From Planctomycetaceae bacterium UBA4732 (GTDB lineage Bacteria > Planctomycetota > Planctomycetia > Gemmatales > Gemmataceae): a stretch of DNA of 7,839 bases. Location: assembly GCA_002404095.1 (NCBI GenBank), contig DHJA01000081.1:14538-22376 (forward strand), given 5' to 3'. Every line of letters starts with the position of its first letter. The first letter of the stretch is position 1. The position numbers and the translations under genes were made by a program. Below, in pieces: positions 1-6,124 of this stretch. Under the pieces are notes generated by a model. That model had not been told where the DNA came from. It worked only from the letters and a program-made list of their open reading frames with translations, and made no database searches.

Positions 1-272
1 AACTGGAAGACGAAGCCGATGCGCGTACGACGCAGGTGAGACCGATCGCGGTCGGAAAGGGCGTTGAGGTCTTTACCTTGAAACAAAGCGCGGCCGGTGG
101 ACGGCGTGTCCAGGGCGCCCATGAGGTGCATGAGCGTGGACTTGCCGGAGCCGCTCGGCCCCATGATGGATACGAACTCACCGGCCACTACCCGTAGGCT
201 CACCCCGCGCACGGCTTGCACCGAACGCCGGCCCTGTTGGTAGTGTTTGGTGACTTCCACCAATTCCATCAT
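1..272 (-). CDS. ABC transporter ATP-binding protein, LolD/MacB type (3' part outside window)
   Basis: The first 90 codons of an ABC ATPase; the gene runs off the left edge just after the Q-loop. Seen: residues 1-30 form the typical first strands, GPSGSGKST at 38-46 is the Walker A (P-loop), and GFVFQ at 86-90 is the start of the Q-loop. The order 'MGPSGSGKSTLMHLMGALD...P..G' and the GFVFQ ending match the LolD/MacB/FtsE-like family, whose ATPases power lipoprotein release, macrolide or peptide efflux, or related extrusion with a MacB/LolC-type permease. The permease should lie beyond the window. Two ATG codons are adjacent (272 and 269); GGAG at 282-285 lies 9 bases before the first, so I chose that one. 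It begins 17 bases after the ettA stop and is probably co-transcribed with it. The signature motif and Walker B cannot be seen, and the substrate cannot be told. Confidence 0.9.
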   Translation of the reverse strand, partial: MMELVEVTKHYQQGRRSVQAVRGVSLRVVAGEFVSIMGPSGSGKSTLMHLMGALDTPSTGRALFQGKDLNALSDRDRSHLRRTRIGFVFQ

Positions 273-289
273 GTCGCTTCGCTCCAAAA

Positions 290-1960
290 TCACTGATGCA
301 ACTTCTTATACCGAATCCGATGCGGTTGGTCGGCTTCGACGCCCAGCCGTTGCTTCCGCTGCGCTTCGTAAGTTTGGTAATTGCCCTCGCACCATACCGT
401 CTTACTGTCGCCCTCGAAGGCGAGAATGTGCGTTGCGATGCGGTCCAAAAACCAACGGTCATGGCTGATGACCACCGCGCAGCCGCCGAAGTTCAACAAC
501 GCTTCCTCCAACGACCGCAGCGTGTCCACGTCGAGATCGTTCGTCGGTTCGTCCAACAGCAACAGGTTGCCGCCGCTGCGCAACAGCTTCGCCAGATGGA
601 CGCGGTTGCGCTCGCCGCCCGACAGTTCGCCGACTTTGCGCTGCTGGTCAGGCCCCTTGAAGTTGAAGCGCGAAACGTAACCGCGCGACGCCACCTTGCG
701 CTTGCCCAACATCAGGTAGTCCGTGCCGCCGGAGATTTCCTCGAACACGGTCTTATCGTTGACGAGCGAATCGCGGCCCTGATCGACGTAGGCTGGCAAT
801 ACCGTATCGCCGACGCGCAACACGCCGGCATCCGGTTTCTCCTGGCCGACGATCATGCGGAATAACGTCGTTTTGCCCGCTCCATTGGGGCCGATCACAC
901 CGACGATGCCGCCGCGCGGCAGGTCGAAGCTCAGATCCTCCATCAGTAAGTTGTCGCCGTAGCCTTTGCGGAGGTTCTCGGCCCGAACTACCACATCGCC
1001 CAGGTGCGGCCCCGGCGGAATCTGCAACACTAACTCGTCTTCGCGCTCCTCGTAGTCCTGGCTGGCCAGCTTTTCGTAAGCGCTCAGACGCGCTTTGCTC
1101 TTGGCGACGCGGGCGCGCGGCGCCATCTTCGCCCACTCCAACTCGCGGGCCAACGCTTTACGCCTTGCCGACTCTTGTTTCTCCTCTTTGGCGAGACGCG
1201 CCCCTTTCTGCTCCAACCAGGAGGAGTAATTGCCCTTCCACGGAATGCCGACCCCGCGGTCCAGCTCAAGAATCCATTGCGCCACGTTGTCGAGGAAATA
1301 GCGATCATGGGTGACGGCGACGACCGTGCCCGAATACTCGCGCAGCGTGCGCTCCAGCCAATCGACCGACTCGGCGTCAAGGTGGTTTGTCGGTTCGTCC
1401 AGCAGCAGCAAGTCGGGCCGTTGCAACAGCGTTTTGCATAGGCCCACGCGGCGCCGCTCACCGCCGGAGAGGGTGCTCGGTTTGGCGTCGCCGGGCGGCA
1501 AGCGCATCGCGTCCATGGCGATTTCCAGTTGCCGGTCGAGGTCGTAGGCGTTGGCGGCGTCGATGGCGTCCTGGACCTTGCTCATTTTTTCCATCACGTC
1601 GTCGATCTCGTCGGCCGACGCCTCGGCCATGAGGTTGCCGAGTTCTTCCTGCCGGGTCAGCAAAGCGCGCGTGCCGGCCACGGCCTGCTCGATGTTGCCG
1701 CGCACGTCGGTGGACTCGTCAAGGCGCGGCTCCTGCGGCACAAAGCCAACGCTTGTGCCGGGCGTCAACCGGGCCGAGCCGTTGAAGTCCGTCTCGACCT
1801 GGGCCATGACGCGCAGGAGCGTACTCTTGCCGGCGCCGTTGCTGCCGATGACGCCGATCTTGGCGCCGGGGTAGAAAGCCAGCCAGATGTTCTTGAGAAC
1901 CTCGCGTTTGCCGTAGGCTTTGGTGAGGTTCTCGATCGTGTAGATGTACTGTTCCGCCAT
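290..1960 (-). CDS. ettA: ABC-F protein EttA, energy-dependent translational throttle
   Basis: A 556-residue protein with two ABC domains and no membrane segments, nearly the length of E. coli EttA (555). ABC-F proteins of this type bind the ribosomal E site and gate the first elongation steps according to the ATP/ADP ratio; this role is known for EttA and inferred here. Domain 1: Walker [10 protein letters not shown] (39-47), Q-loop VGFVPQ (71-76), signature LSGGE (164-168), Walker B LLLLDEP with catalytic Glu189, switch His218. Linker/arm: charged, about 240-310, with the EttA-like [10 protein letters not shown] stretch. Domain 2: Walker [10 protein letters not shown] (357-365), signature LSGGE (446-450), Walker B with Glu471, switch His500. 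The C terminus PHRIRYKKL is also EttA-like. Both catalytic glutamates are present, so it looks active. Start: ATG at 1960; AAGGA at 1975-1979 is 14 bases away, rather far. A promoter-like repeat and a long inverted repeat lie in its leader. Confidence 0.95.
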   Translation of the reverse strand: MAEQYIYTIENLTKAYGKREVLKNIWLAFYPGAKIGVIGSNGAGKSTLLRVMAQVETDFNGSARLTPGTSVGFVPQEPRLDESTDVRGNIEQAVAGTRALLTRQEELGNLMAEASADEIDDVMEKMSKVQDAIDAANAYDLDRQLEIAMDAMRLPPGDAKPSTLSGGERRRVGLCKTLLQRPDLLLLDEPTNHLDAESVDWLERTLREYSGTVVAVTHDRYFLDNVAQWILELDRGVGIPWKGNYSSWLEQKGARLAKEEKQESARRKALARELEWAKMAPRARVAKSKARLSAYEKLASQDYEEREDELVLQIPPGPHLGDVVVRAENLRKGYGDNLLMEDLSFDLPRGGIVGVIGPNGAGKTTLFRMIVGQEKPDAGVLRVGDTVLPAYVDQGRDSLVNDKTVFEEISGGTDYLMLGKRKVASRGYVSRFNFKGPDQQRKVGELSGGERNRVHLAKLLRSGGNLLLLDEPTNDLDVDTLRSLEEALLNFGGCAVVISHDRWFLDRIATHILAFEGDSKTVWCEGNYQTYEAQRKQRLGVEADQPHRIRYKKLHQ

Positions 1961-1989
1961 GTCGTTTGTTTCAATCCTTGGACTTTAGG
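1961..1989 (-). promoter_or_regulatory. ettA proximal leader with distant ribosome binding site
   Basis: This stretch lies between the foot of the long inverted repeat and the ettA ATG. It holds the only Shine-Dalgarno-like run (AAGGA, 1975-1979), 14 bases before the start and therefore suboptimal. The run is outside the hairpin stem, so it would remain exposed if the hairpin forms. Confidence 0.35.
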
Positions 1990-2074
1990 GGCGAACGGCC
2001 GGCGTAAGCCGGCTGGTACATCACCCAGTCGGCGATAGCGTGACGTACCAGCCGGCTTACGCCGGCCGTTCGCC
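1990..2074. repeat. Perfect 30-base inverted repeat in the ettA leader
   Basis: Arms 1990-2019 and 2045-2074 are exact reverse complements, separated by a 25-base loop (2020-2044). Each arm contains GCCGGC(TTAC or GTAA)GCCGGC, itself a small palindrome. The right arm is the end of the 78-base direct-repeat copy at 2049-2126; the left arm looks like an inverted extra copy of its last part. No T-tract follows on the minus strand, so it is not a standard intrinsic terminator, but the RNA would form a very stable hairpin whose base is about 30 bases before the ettA start. It resembles palindromic repeats dispersed in planctomycete genomes (from memory, not checked). Confidence 0.9.
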
Positions 2075-2126
2075 ATTTGTCACAGCCTTTTAGGGTAGCG
2101 GAGGGCGCGCGGAAGGTCAAACGAAG
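2049..2126 (-). repeat. 78-base direct repeat, copy A
   Basis: This copy is identical to 2464-2541 at 75 of 78 positions; the differences are at 2073, 2081 and 2104. Read on the minus strand it starts with a promoter-like segment and ends with the GCCGGCGTAAGCCGGC palindrome. It lies in the intergenic space upstream of ettA. Confidence 0.95.
2092..2120 (-). promoter_or_regulatory. Predicted promoter for ettA inside repeat copy A
   Basis: On the minus strand TTGACC (2120-2115) matches the -35 consensus at five of six bases and is followed after exactly 17 bases by TACCCT (2097-2092), a weaker -10 that keeps the first T, the A and the last T. Transcription would begin near 2085, giving a leader of about 125 bases that includes the whole 30-base inverted repeat. 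The same arrangement is preserved in copy B. Prediction only. Confidence 0.45.
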
Positions 2127-2205
2127 AGGGCCGGGGCAATGAGGAGCGTTCAAATGCTGGGATTGCGGAAGGAAGGCGGACGCGCATAAAGAAGCAGGCG
2201 AACAC

Positions 2206-2421
2206 TCATTGCTCTTCATCCGCGTCCGTCAGGTCGTAGGGCATGGGCTTCCCCTTCTTAGCCTCGCTATACCGCACGTCCACGACGATGACATTCTTCG
2301 GCGGCGGCGTGATGTAATCAATCAGGTCATTCGAAATCGACTCGGCCCCCGCCGGCGCGACCGCCGGCGATGTGCCGGCCTCCTCAATGCGGAGCGGAAC
2401 GGGATTCGCTAAATCCGGCAT
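2206..2421 (-). CDS. Small hypothetical protein (71 aa)
   Basis: I do not recognise this gene. It encodes a short soluble protein with no signal peptide or membrane segment. The N-terminal part (about residues 1-28) is rich in Ala and Pro and looks disordered. A more structured part follows: a helix-like NDLIDYI, then TPPPKNVIVVDVRYSEAKKG, which reads as a Pro turn leading into a beta strand, and the acidic tail DADEEQ. An ATG two codons upstream (2427) is possible, but the G-rich run at 2429-2433 is then only one base away; for the ATG at 2421 the spacing is 7 bases, so I prefer that. It has its own promoter-like repeat upstream and sits alone between sulfatase 1 and ettA. The strand, ribosome site and promoter support a real gene; a fortuitous reading frame cannot be excluded. 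Confidence 0.6.
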   Translation of the reverse strand: MPDLANPVPLRIEEAGTSPAVAPAGAESISNDLIDYITPPPKNVIVVDVRYSEAKKGKPMPYDLTDADEEQ

Positions 2422-2463
2422 GTCCATTCCCCCAAGGGCGACGAAATATCAAAGTCATAGTAG

Positions 2464-2541
2464 CAGCCGGCTTACGCCGGCCGTTCGACATTTGTTACAG
2501 CCTTTTAGGGTAGCGGAGCGCGCGCGGAAGGTCAAACGAAG
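2464..2541 (-). repeat. 78-base direct repeat, copy B
   Basis: Second copy of the element at 2049-2126, offset by 415 bases, 75/78 identical. It has only the single GCCGGC(TTAC)GCCGGC palindrome at its left end and lacks the inverted partner seen beside copy A. It lies between the sulfatase 1 stop and the small hypothetical gene. Confidence 0.95.
2507..2535 (-). promoter_or_regulatory. Predicted promoter for the small gene inside repeat copy B
   Basis: TTGACC (2535-2530), a 17-base spacer and TACCCT (2512-2507) on the minus strand are the same hexamers and spacing as in copy A, although the spacer differs by one base. The expected start near 2500 would give a leader of about 80 bases to the ATG at 2421. 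Confidence 0.45.
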
Positions 2542-2549
2542 TGGCGGCC

Positions 2550-2563
2550 GAGACTAATGTCTC
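2550..2563 (-). terminator. Small hairpin downstream of sulfatase 1
   Basis: GAGAC-TAAT-GTCTC is a perfect 5-bp stem with a 4-base loop, 43 bases after the sulfatase 1 stop. No T-run follows, so it is at best a weak terminator or a 3'-end stabiliser. Confidence 0.25.
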
Positions 2564-2606
2564 AGTTTGCCTTGGTAAGGCCGGGCAGCGGTTCGCGATC
2601 CCGTTT

Positions 2607-3980
2607 CTACCGTTCCGGTTTCGGCTGCGCGTACTTCGCGGGGCGGGCGTCCTTGTATTTGTCCAGAGCCTCTTGAAGCGTCTTCCGCGCGGCGGCCGCT
2701 TCAGCGTCCAGCGTATTGAAGTCCAGGGGCTTCCCTTCCAGCGGATCGCGGTCGTAGTCGAAGAACTGACCGCCGCGGTAGAGCTTGTACCGTGGCGTGG
2801 CGGCGAACTCCTTCGGCACGTCGATGAGCTTCCCTTGATTGGGGGCGTACCAGCAGTACATCCACTCGCGCGGCGAACCCTTCTCGCCGCGAAGTTGCGG
2901 GAGGAAACTGCGACCATCGATCTTCAACTCGGCCGGAATAGGTGCGCCGGCGGCCTCGCAGAGCGTCGGCAAGAAGTCGGTGCTGTCCACGAGATCGCCG
3001 GACGCCTTTCCGGCCGCGACGACCTTGGGCCAGTTGGCGATGAGCGGCACGCGCATCCCGGCGGAGGTGGTTTTACCCTTGTCGCCAGTGACGGTGCGGT
3101 CGCCCATCTTCGAGACGACGTGGCCGGCCGTCCCATTGTCGCCGAGGAAGAGGACGAGCGTGTTGTCGCGCAGGCCGAGTTGATCGAGCTTATCGACGAG
3201 TTTGCCGACGAGCTTGTCAATGTAGGCGATATTGTCGGCAAAGTGTTTCTTGTCGTCGTTCACCTTTTCGCCCATCGCCTTCGGATCCCAGTCCGCGCTG
3301 TCCGGCGTCGGCTGAAACGGCGGGTGCGGCAGCATCATGGTGTAGTAGAGGAGGAACGGCTGGTCCTTCTTCCGCGCGAGGAAGTCGAGCGCGTAATCGC
3401 TCACGAGGTCCGGCCCGTACTCGCCATTCTTGTAGTCGATGGCCTTGCCGTTGATCTCCAGGCCTGGATTGGCGTAGCGCGGCGGCCGGCGGGTCAGTTG
3501 CCAGAGGCAGTACTCGTCGAAGCCAAACTTCTTCGGCCCGTCGAAGCCGTTGCCGAGTTGCCATTTACCCGCCATGCACGTCGCGTAGCCGGCCTTCTTC
3601 AGTAGGTTGGCAAAGGTCGTCGCGTCCGGGTCGAGCAGGCCGAAGCGGCTGTAGTTGCGGACGTTGTAGAGGCCGGTCATGAGCTGGGCGCGCGTCGGCG
3701 TGCAGAGCGGCTGGACGTAGCAGTGCTCGAAGCGCATCCCCGTCACCGCGAGCTTGTCGAGGTTCGGCGTCTGGTACGACGTCCCGCCGTTACAGCCGAG
3801 ACATTCGTAACCGAGGTCGTCCGCCAGGATCAGCACGATGTTCGGCTTCTTCGGCGAATCGGCGGCGCGGCTTGCGACCGGCGCGCCAAGGCATAAAGGC
3901 GCTCCGGAAAGAATGGCCACAGATGAACACAGATGAACACAGATAAGAAGGAAATAGGAGTAGGGATTGCCGGATAACAT
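2607..3980 (-). CDS. Sulfatase 1: secreted formylglycine-dependent sulfatase (S1 family)
   Basis: A 457-residue enzyme of the alkaline-phosphatase-like superfamily that hydrolyses sulfate esters. Seen: [13 protein letters not shown] (from residue 47) with metal ligands Asp54-Asp55; the signature C-T-P-T-R with Cys93, the residue converted to formylglycine; GKW with Lys139; LPHPPF with His219; LGDNG with Asp281-Asn282 completing the calcium site. A smaller C-terminal subdomain starts near 375. All catalytic residues are present. Start: ATG at 3980 has AAGGA (3989-3993) 8 bases upstream, far better than the longer frame opening at 4016, whose extra residues come from a repeat. The N terminus is hydrophobic (about residues 9-36), so export is likely, but it has no basic residue before Arg38, and residues 13-27 are encoded by a repeat arm. 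It follows sulfatase 2 by 100 bases. Substrate unknown; a polysaccharide or glycan sulfate is likely. Confidence 0.93.
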   Translation of the reverse strand: MLSGNPYSYFLLICVHLCSSVAILSGAPLCLGAPVASRAADSPKKPNIVLILADDLGYECLGCNGGTSYQTPNLDKLAVTGMRFEHCYVQPLCTPTRAQLMTGLYNVRNYSRFGLLDPDATTFANLLKKAGYATCMAGKWQLGNGFDGPKKFGFDEYCLWQLTRRPPRYANPGLEINGKAIDYKNGEYGPDLVSDYALDFLARKKDQPFLLYYTMMLPHPPFQPTPDSADWDPKAMGEKVNDDKKHFADNIAYIDKLVGKLVDKLDQLGLRDNTLVLFLGDNGTAGHVVSKMGDRTVTGDKGKTTSAGMRVPLIANWPKVVAAGKASGDLVDSTDFLPTLCEAAGAPIPAELKIDGRSFLPQLRGEKGSPREWMYCWYAPNQGKLIDVPKEFAATPRYKLYRGGQFFDYDRDPLEGKPLDFNTLDAEAAAARKTLQEALDKYKDARPAKYAQPKPER

Positions 3981-4050
3981 CGCGTTTTTCCTTTCTTGCT
4001 CTTCATCTGTGTTCATCTGTGTTCATCTGTGGCTATTCATTCCGGAGTGC
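3899..4050. repeat. Foldback element with 46-base arms around the sulfatase 1 start
   Basis: Arms 3899-3944 and 4005-4050 are reverse complements at 43 of 46 positions, with a 60-base spacer. Inside each arm the 10-base unit CACAGATGAA (or its complement) is repeated about 2.7 times (3918-3944 and 4005-4031). The spacer contains the AAGGA ribosome site and the ATG of sulfatase 1, and the left arm lies inside its coding region (codons 13-27). The CACAGATGAACACAGATG motif is one I recall as a dispersed repeat in planctomycete and related genomes; copy number here is unchecked. It could be a mobile MITE-like element, a recombination product, or a regulatory hairpin. Confidence 0.9.
3989..3993 (-). 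promoter_or_regulatory. Ribosome binding site fixing the sulfatase 1 start
   Basis: AAGGA on the minus strand, 8 bases before the ATG at 3980. It favours this start over the frame opening at 4016. It lies in the loop of the foldback element. Confidence 0.7.
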
Positions 4051-4080
4051 GTCTCAATCACCTTGACCCTTGTCGCCCGG

Positions 4081-5664
4081 TCATTTTCGCTTCTTCTTCG
4101 GCGGCGCGATTACCGTCTCCATCGGGTCCGGGTCCGGCACCTTCAGTTCCGTCCGAAGGCGCTTCAACTCCGCTTCTAGCTCCTTTTGCACCTTCTCGTA
4201 ATCCGCTTGGCCGTAGACACTCTTGAGTTCGTGCGGATCCTTGTCCAGGTCGAACAACTCCCAGTAATTCTCATCCGGCTCATAGAAGTAAACCAGCTTG
4301 TAGCGCGCGGTGATGACGCCGTACTGCCGAGGCACGTTATGCGGTCCCGGATGCTCATAGTAGTGATAGTAGAAGCTCTTGCGCCAGCTCTCCGGCGTCT
4401 GCCCCTTGAGAATCGGCAACATGCTGCGGCCCTGCATCTCGGCGGGAACTTTTACGCCGGCCGCTTCCAGGAAGGTTTCCGCGAAGTCCAGGTTGCTCAC
4501 GACGTCCTTGTTGACGCCGCCGGCCTTGATCACTTCCGGCCAGCGCATCACCAGCGGCGTCCGCAGCGATTCCTCGAAGATCCAGCGCTTGTCGAACCAG
4601 CCGTGTTCGCCGAGGAAAAAGCCCTGATCCGACGAGTAGACGACCAGTGTGTTCTTGGTTAAACCCTCGTCGTCGAGTTGTTTTAAGATGCGCCCGACGC
4701 TTTCGTCGGTCGCCTTGATGCAGCCGAGATAATCGTGCATGTAGCGGTTGTACTTCCAGCGAACCAGGTCCTTGCCGTCCAGCTTGGCCTTGCGGAATGC
4801 CTCGTTGCGCGGCTCGTAGTAGGCGTCCCAAGCCTTGCGCTGCTCGGCCGTCAGTTGCGGCGGCGGCGTCAACTTCAAGTCTTTCGCGGTCATCGTCGTG
4901 GCGATCATCATGTCCTGCTCATGCTCGGCCTTGCCCCGGCCGGCGTAGTCGTCGAAGAGCGTGTCCGGCTCGGCATACTTACGGTCCTTGTCGTGATCGA
5001 GATGCCGTAACGCCGGCTCCCATTCTCGGTGCGGCGCCTTATGTTGCACCATCATCATAAAGGGCTTCGTTTTGTCGCGCTGCTTGAGCCAGTCGAGCGA
5101 CAGGTCCGTGATGACATCCGTGACGTATCCCTCGTGCTTTACCGCCTTGCCGTTGTTGACCATCGGCGGATTGTAGTAGACGCCCTGGCCCGGCAGGATG
5201 GTCCACTGATCGAAGCCGGTCGGGTCGCTGACGAGGTGCCATTTGCCAAAGATCGCCGTCTGATAGCCAGCCGCCTGAAGCAGCTTCGGGAACGTGACCT
5301 GCGAGCCGTCGAACTTACTGTTGGTATTATTGTAGAAGCCGTTGGCGTGGCTATATTTGCCGGTGAGAACCGCGGCTCGGCTCGGCCCGCAGAGTGAGTT
5401 GGTCGTGAGGCAGCGATCGAAACGCATTCCGTCCCTGGCGAGGCGATCAATGTTCGGCGTGTCGATCAGCTTGCGACTGTCGTTGTAAGCGCTGATCGCC
5501 TGCCAGGCATGGTCGTCGGCGAAGATGAACACAATGTTGGGCCGGGCCGGCGCATCGGCGCCGCGGCTCGCGAGCGGCGCGCCGGCGAGCGCGGCCAGTC
5601 CGACTAGAACCCAGCGAAACAAAGATCGGCGTTGAGAGTCTTGTAAATACATGATGAACAGCAT
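4081..5664 (-). CDS. Sulfatase 2: secreted sulfatase resembling N-acetylglucosamine-6-sulfatases
   Basis: A 527-residue formylglycine-dependent sulfatase. Seen: [13 protein letters not shown] with Asp50-Asp51; C-G-P-S-R with Cys92 as the formylglycine site; GKWHL with Lys141 and His143; KAPHREWEP with His212; [18 protein letters not shown] with Asp346-Gln347, Lys359 and Arg360; a C-terminal subdomain with YKLVYF near 455. The [15 protein letters not shown] block is characteristic of the sulfatase branch that includes GlcNAc-6-sulfatases, so a 6-sulfated hexosamine is a reasonable guess, not proven. The signal peptide covers about residues 1-36: QRRSLF, then the hydrophobic run [15 protein letters not shown]; the RRxLF could suit Tat export. 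Start: ATG at 5664 lies 8 bases after the membrane gene's stop with GAGAAAG just before it; ATG 5652 is an alternative. The frame is open to 5802, but that would overlap the upstream gene. The tail is strongly basic (PPKKKRK). Confidence 0.94.
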   Translation of the reverse strand: MLFIMYLQDSQRRSLFRWVLVGLAALAGAPLASRGADAPARPNIVFIFADDHAWQAISAYNDSRKLIDTPNIDRLARDGMRFDRCLTTNSLCGPSRAAVLTGKYSHANGFYNNTNSKFDGSQVTFPKLLQAAGYQTAIFGKWHLVSDPTGFDQWTILPGQGVYYNPPMVNNGKAVKHEGYVTDVITDLSLDWLKQRDKTKPFMMMVQHKAPHREWEPALRHLDHDKDRKYAEPDTLFDDYAGRGKAEHEQDMMIATTMTAKDLKLTPPPQLTAEQRKAWDAYYEPRNEAFRKAKLDGKDLVRWKYNRYMHDYLGCIKATDESVGRILKQLDDEGLTKNTLVVYSSDQGFFLGEHGWFDKRWIFEESLRTPLVMRWPEVIKAGGVNKDVVSNLDFAETFLEAAGVKVPAEMQGRSMLPILKGQTPESWRKSFYYHYYEHPGPHNVPRQYGVITARYKLVYFYEPDENYWELFDLDKDPHELKSVYGQADYEKVQKELEAELKRLRTELKVPDPDPMETVIAPPKKKRK

Positions 5665-5672
5665 CTTTCTCG

Positions 5673-6053
5673 TTATAGGCGGCTCCAAAGGAAGCATATG
5701 AAGATCGGCAGCCATACGGCGTCGTGAATCAACAACACCAGCAGCGCGGCGTGGTCGGCCGGCGTCCGGCCGGAGCCGAGCAGCCAGAGCCAGACGCCGC
5801 ACGACAGCATTCGGCCGAAGAGAGGCGCCAGCGTTAGACCACCGTAGACGCGGGGTTGACGTGCGGCGAGGAACAGGAAAGGGCCGTGCGCCAGAAACAG
5901 TACGCCAAGCAGACGACAGAGTAAGAGGCCGTCGTTGTTGGCGGGGATTAGCAGGAAATGAAAGAGGATGGAGGGATAGATTAAAGCGAGCGCGCCCATC
6001 ACGGCGCTATCTAGGGCGGCGGCGAGAAGTAGGATTTTTGAGAGCGCTTGCAT
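5673..6053 (-). CDS. Small four-helix integral membrane protein, unknown function
   Basis: A 126-residue hydrophobic protein that I cannot assign to a named family. Four probable membrane helices are visible at about residues 5-27, 43-63, 71-92 and 103-123, joined by short loops ([21 protein letters not shown]). No catalytic motif is evident. Compact four-helix layouts like this occur in DoxX-like and other small families, but I see no diagnostic motif. Start: ATG at 6053 with GTGGA (6061-6065) about 7 bases upstream; the frame continues up to 6128, but that extension reads through a palindromic repeat and is rejected. It ends 8 bases before sulfatase 2, so translation of the two is probably coupled. 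Confidence 0.8.
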   Translation of the reverse strand: MQALSKILLLAAALDSAVMGALALIYPSILFHFLLIPANNDGLLLCRLLGVLFLAHGPFLFLAARQPRVYGGLTLAPLFGRMLSCGVWLWLLGSGRTPADHAALLVLLIHDAVWLPIFICFLWSRL

Positions 6054-6063
6054 CGGTTTTTCC

Positions 6064-6116
6064 ACAAGCCCTGAGCGCAAGCGAGGGGTTTCGACAAACC
6101 CCCTCGCAGGGCTTGT
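6064..6116. repeat. Imperfect hairpin repeat between the MBL gene and the membrane gene
   Basis: Outer stem: 6064-6072 pairs perfectly with 6108-6116 (9 bp). Inner stem: 6081-6091 pairs with 6096-6107 apart from one bulged base. The left side carries an 8-base bulge (GAGCGCAA) and the loop is CGAC. On the minus strand it begins 8 bases after the MBL stop and ends at the edge of the membrane gene's ribosome site. The GAGCGCAAGCGAGG core recalls a dispersed planctomycete palindrome whose translation reads ALSASEG. It may attenuate read-through; no T-run follows. Confidence 0.85.
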
Positions 6117-6124
6117 AACTCTAC

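Noticed and set aside
1765..2076. Minus-strand frame starting MANGRRKPAG
   Set aside because: The start is the translated palindromic repeat, and the rest is out of frame inside ettA.
1971..2219. Minus-strand open frame of 82 codons between the small gene and ettA
   Set aside because: It runs through the promoter-like repeat and both arms of the inverted repeat; the peptide has no family character.
1990..2541. CRISPR-like array made of the GCCGGC palindromes
   Set aside because: There are only three occurrences at irregular spacing and in mixed orientation, with no uniform spacers and no cas genes.
2541..3605. Long plus-strand open frame of 354 codons opposite sulfatase 1
   Set aside because: A GC-rich shadow of the sulfatase gene: Arg/Val/Leu-rich with no recognisable domain, while the opposite strand encodes all sulfatase motifs.
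3981..4016. Twelve-residue N-terminal extension of sulfatase 1 (start at 4016)
   Set aside because: It reads out of the repeat arm, is highly charged ahead of the hydrophobic core, and lacks a ribosome site; the ATG at 3980 has AAGGA at ideal spacing.
4081..4104. C-terminal PPKKKRK of sulfatase 2 as a nuclear localisation signal
   Set aside because: It matches a viral-type NLS by composition, but the protein is bacterial and exported; a basic tail more likely contacts anionic glycans or is incidental.
5665..5802. Sulfatase 2 start further upstream, at 5802
   Set aside because: This would overlap the membrane protein gene by about 130 bases and would put a non-signal-like segment before the obvious signal peptide.
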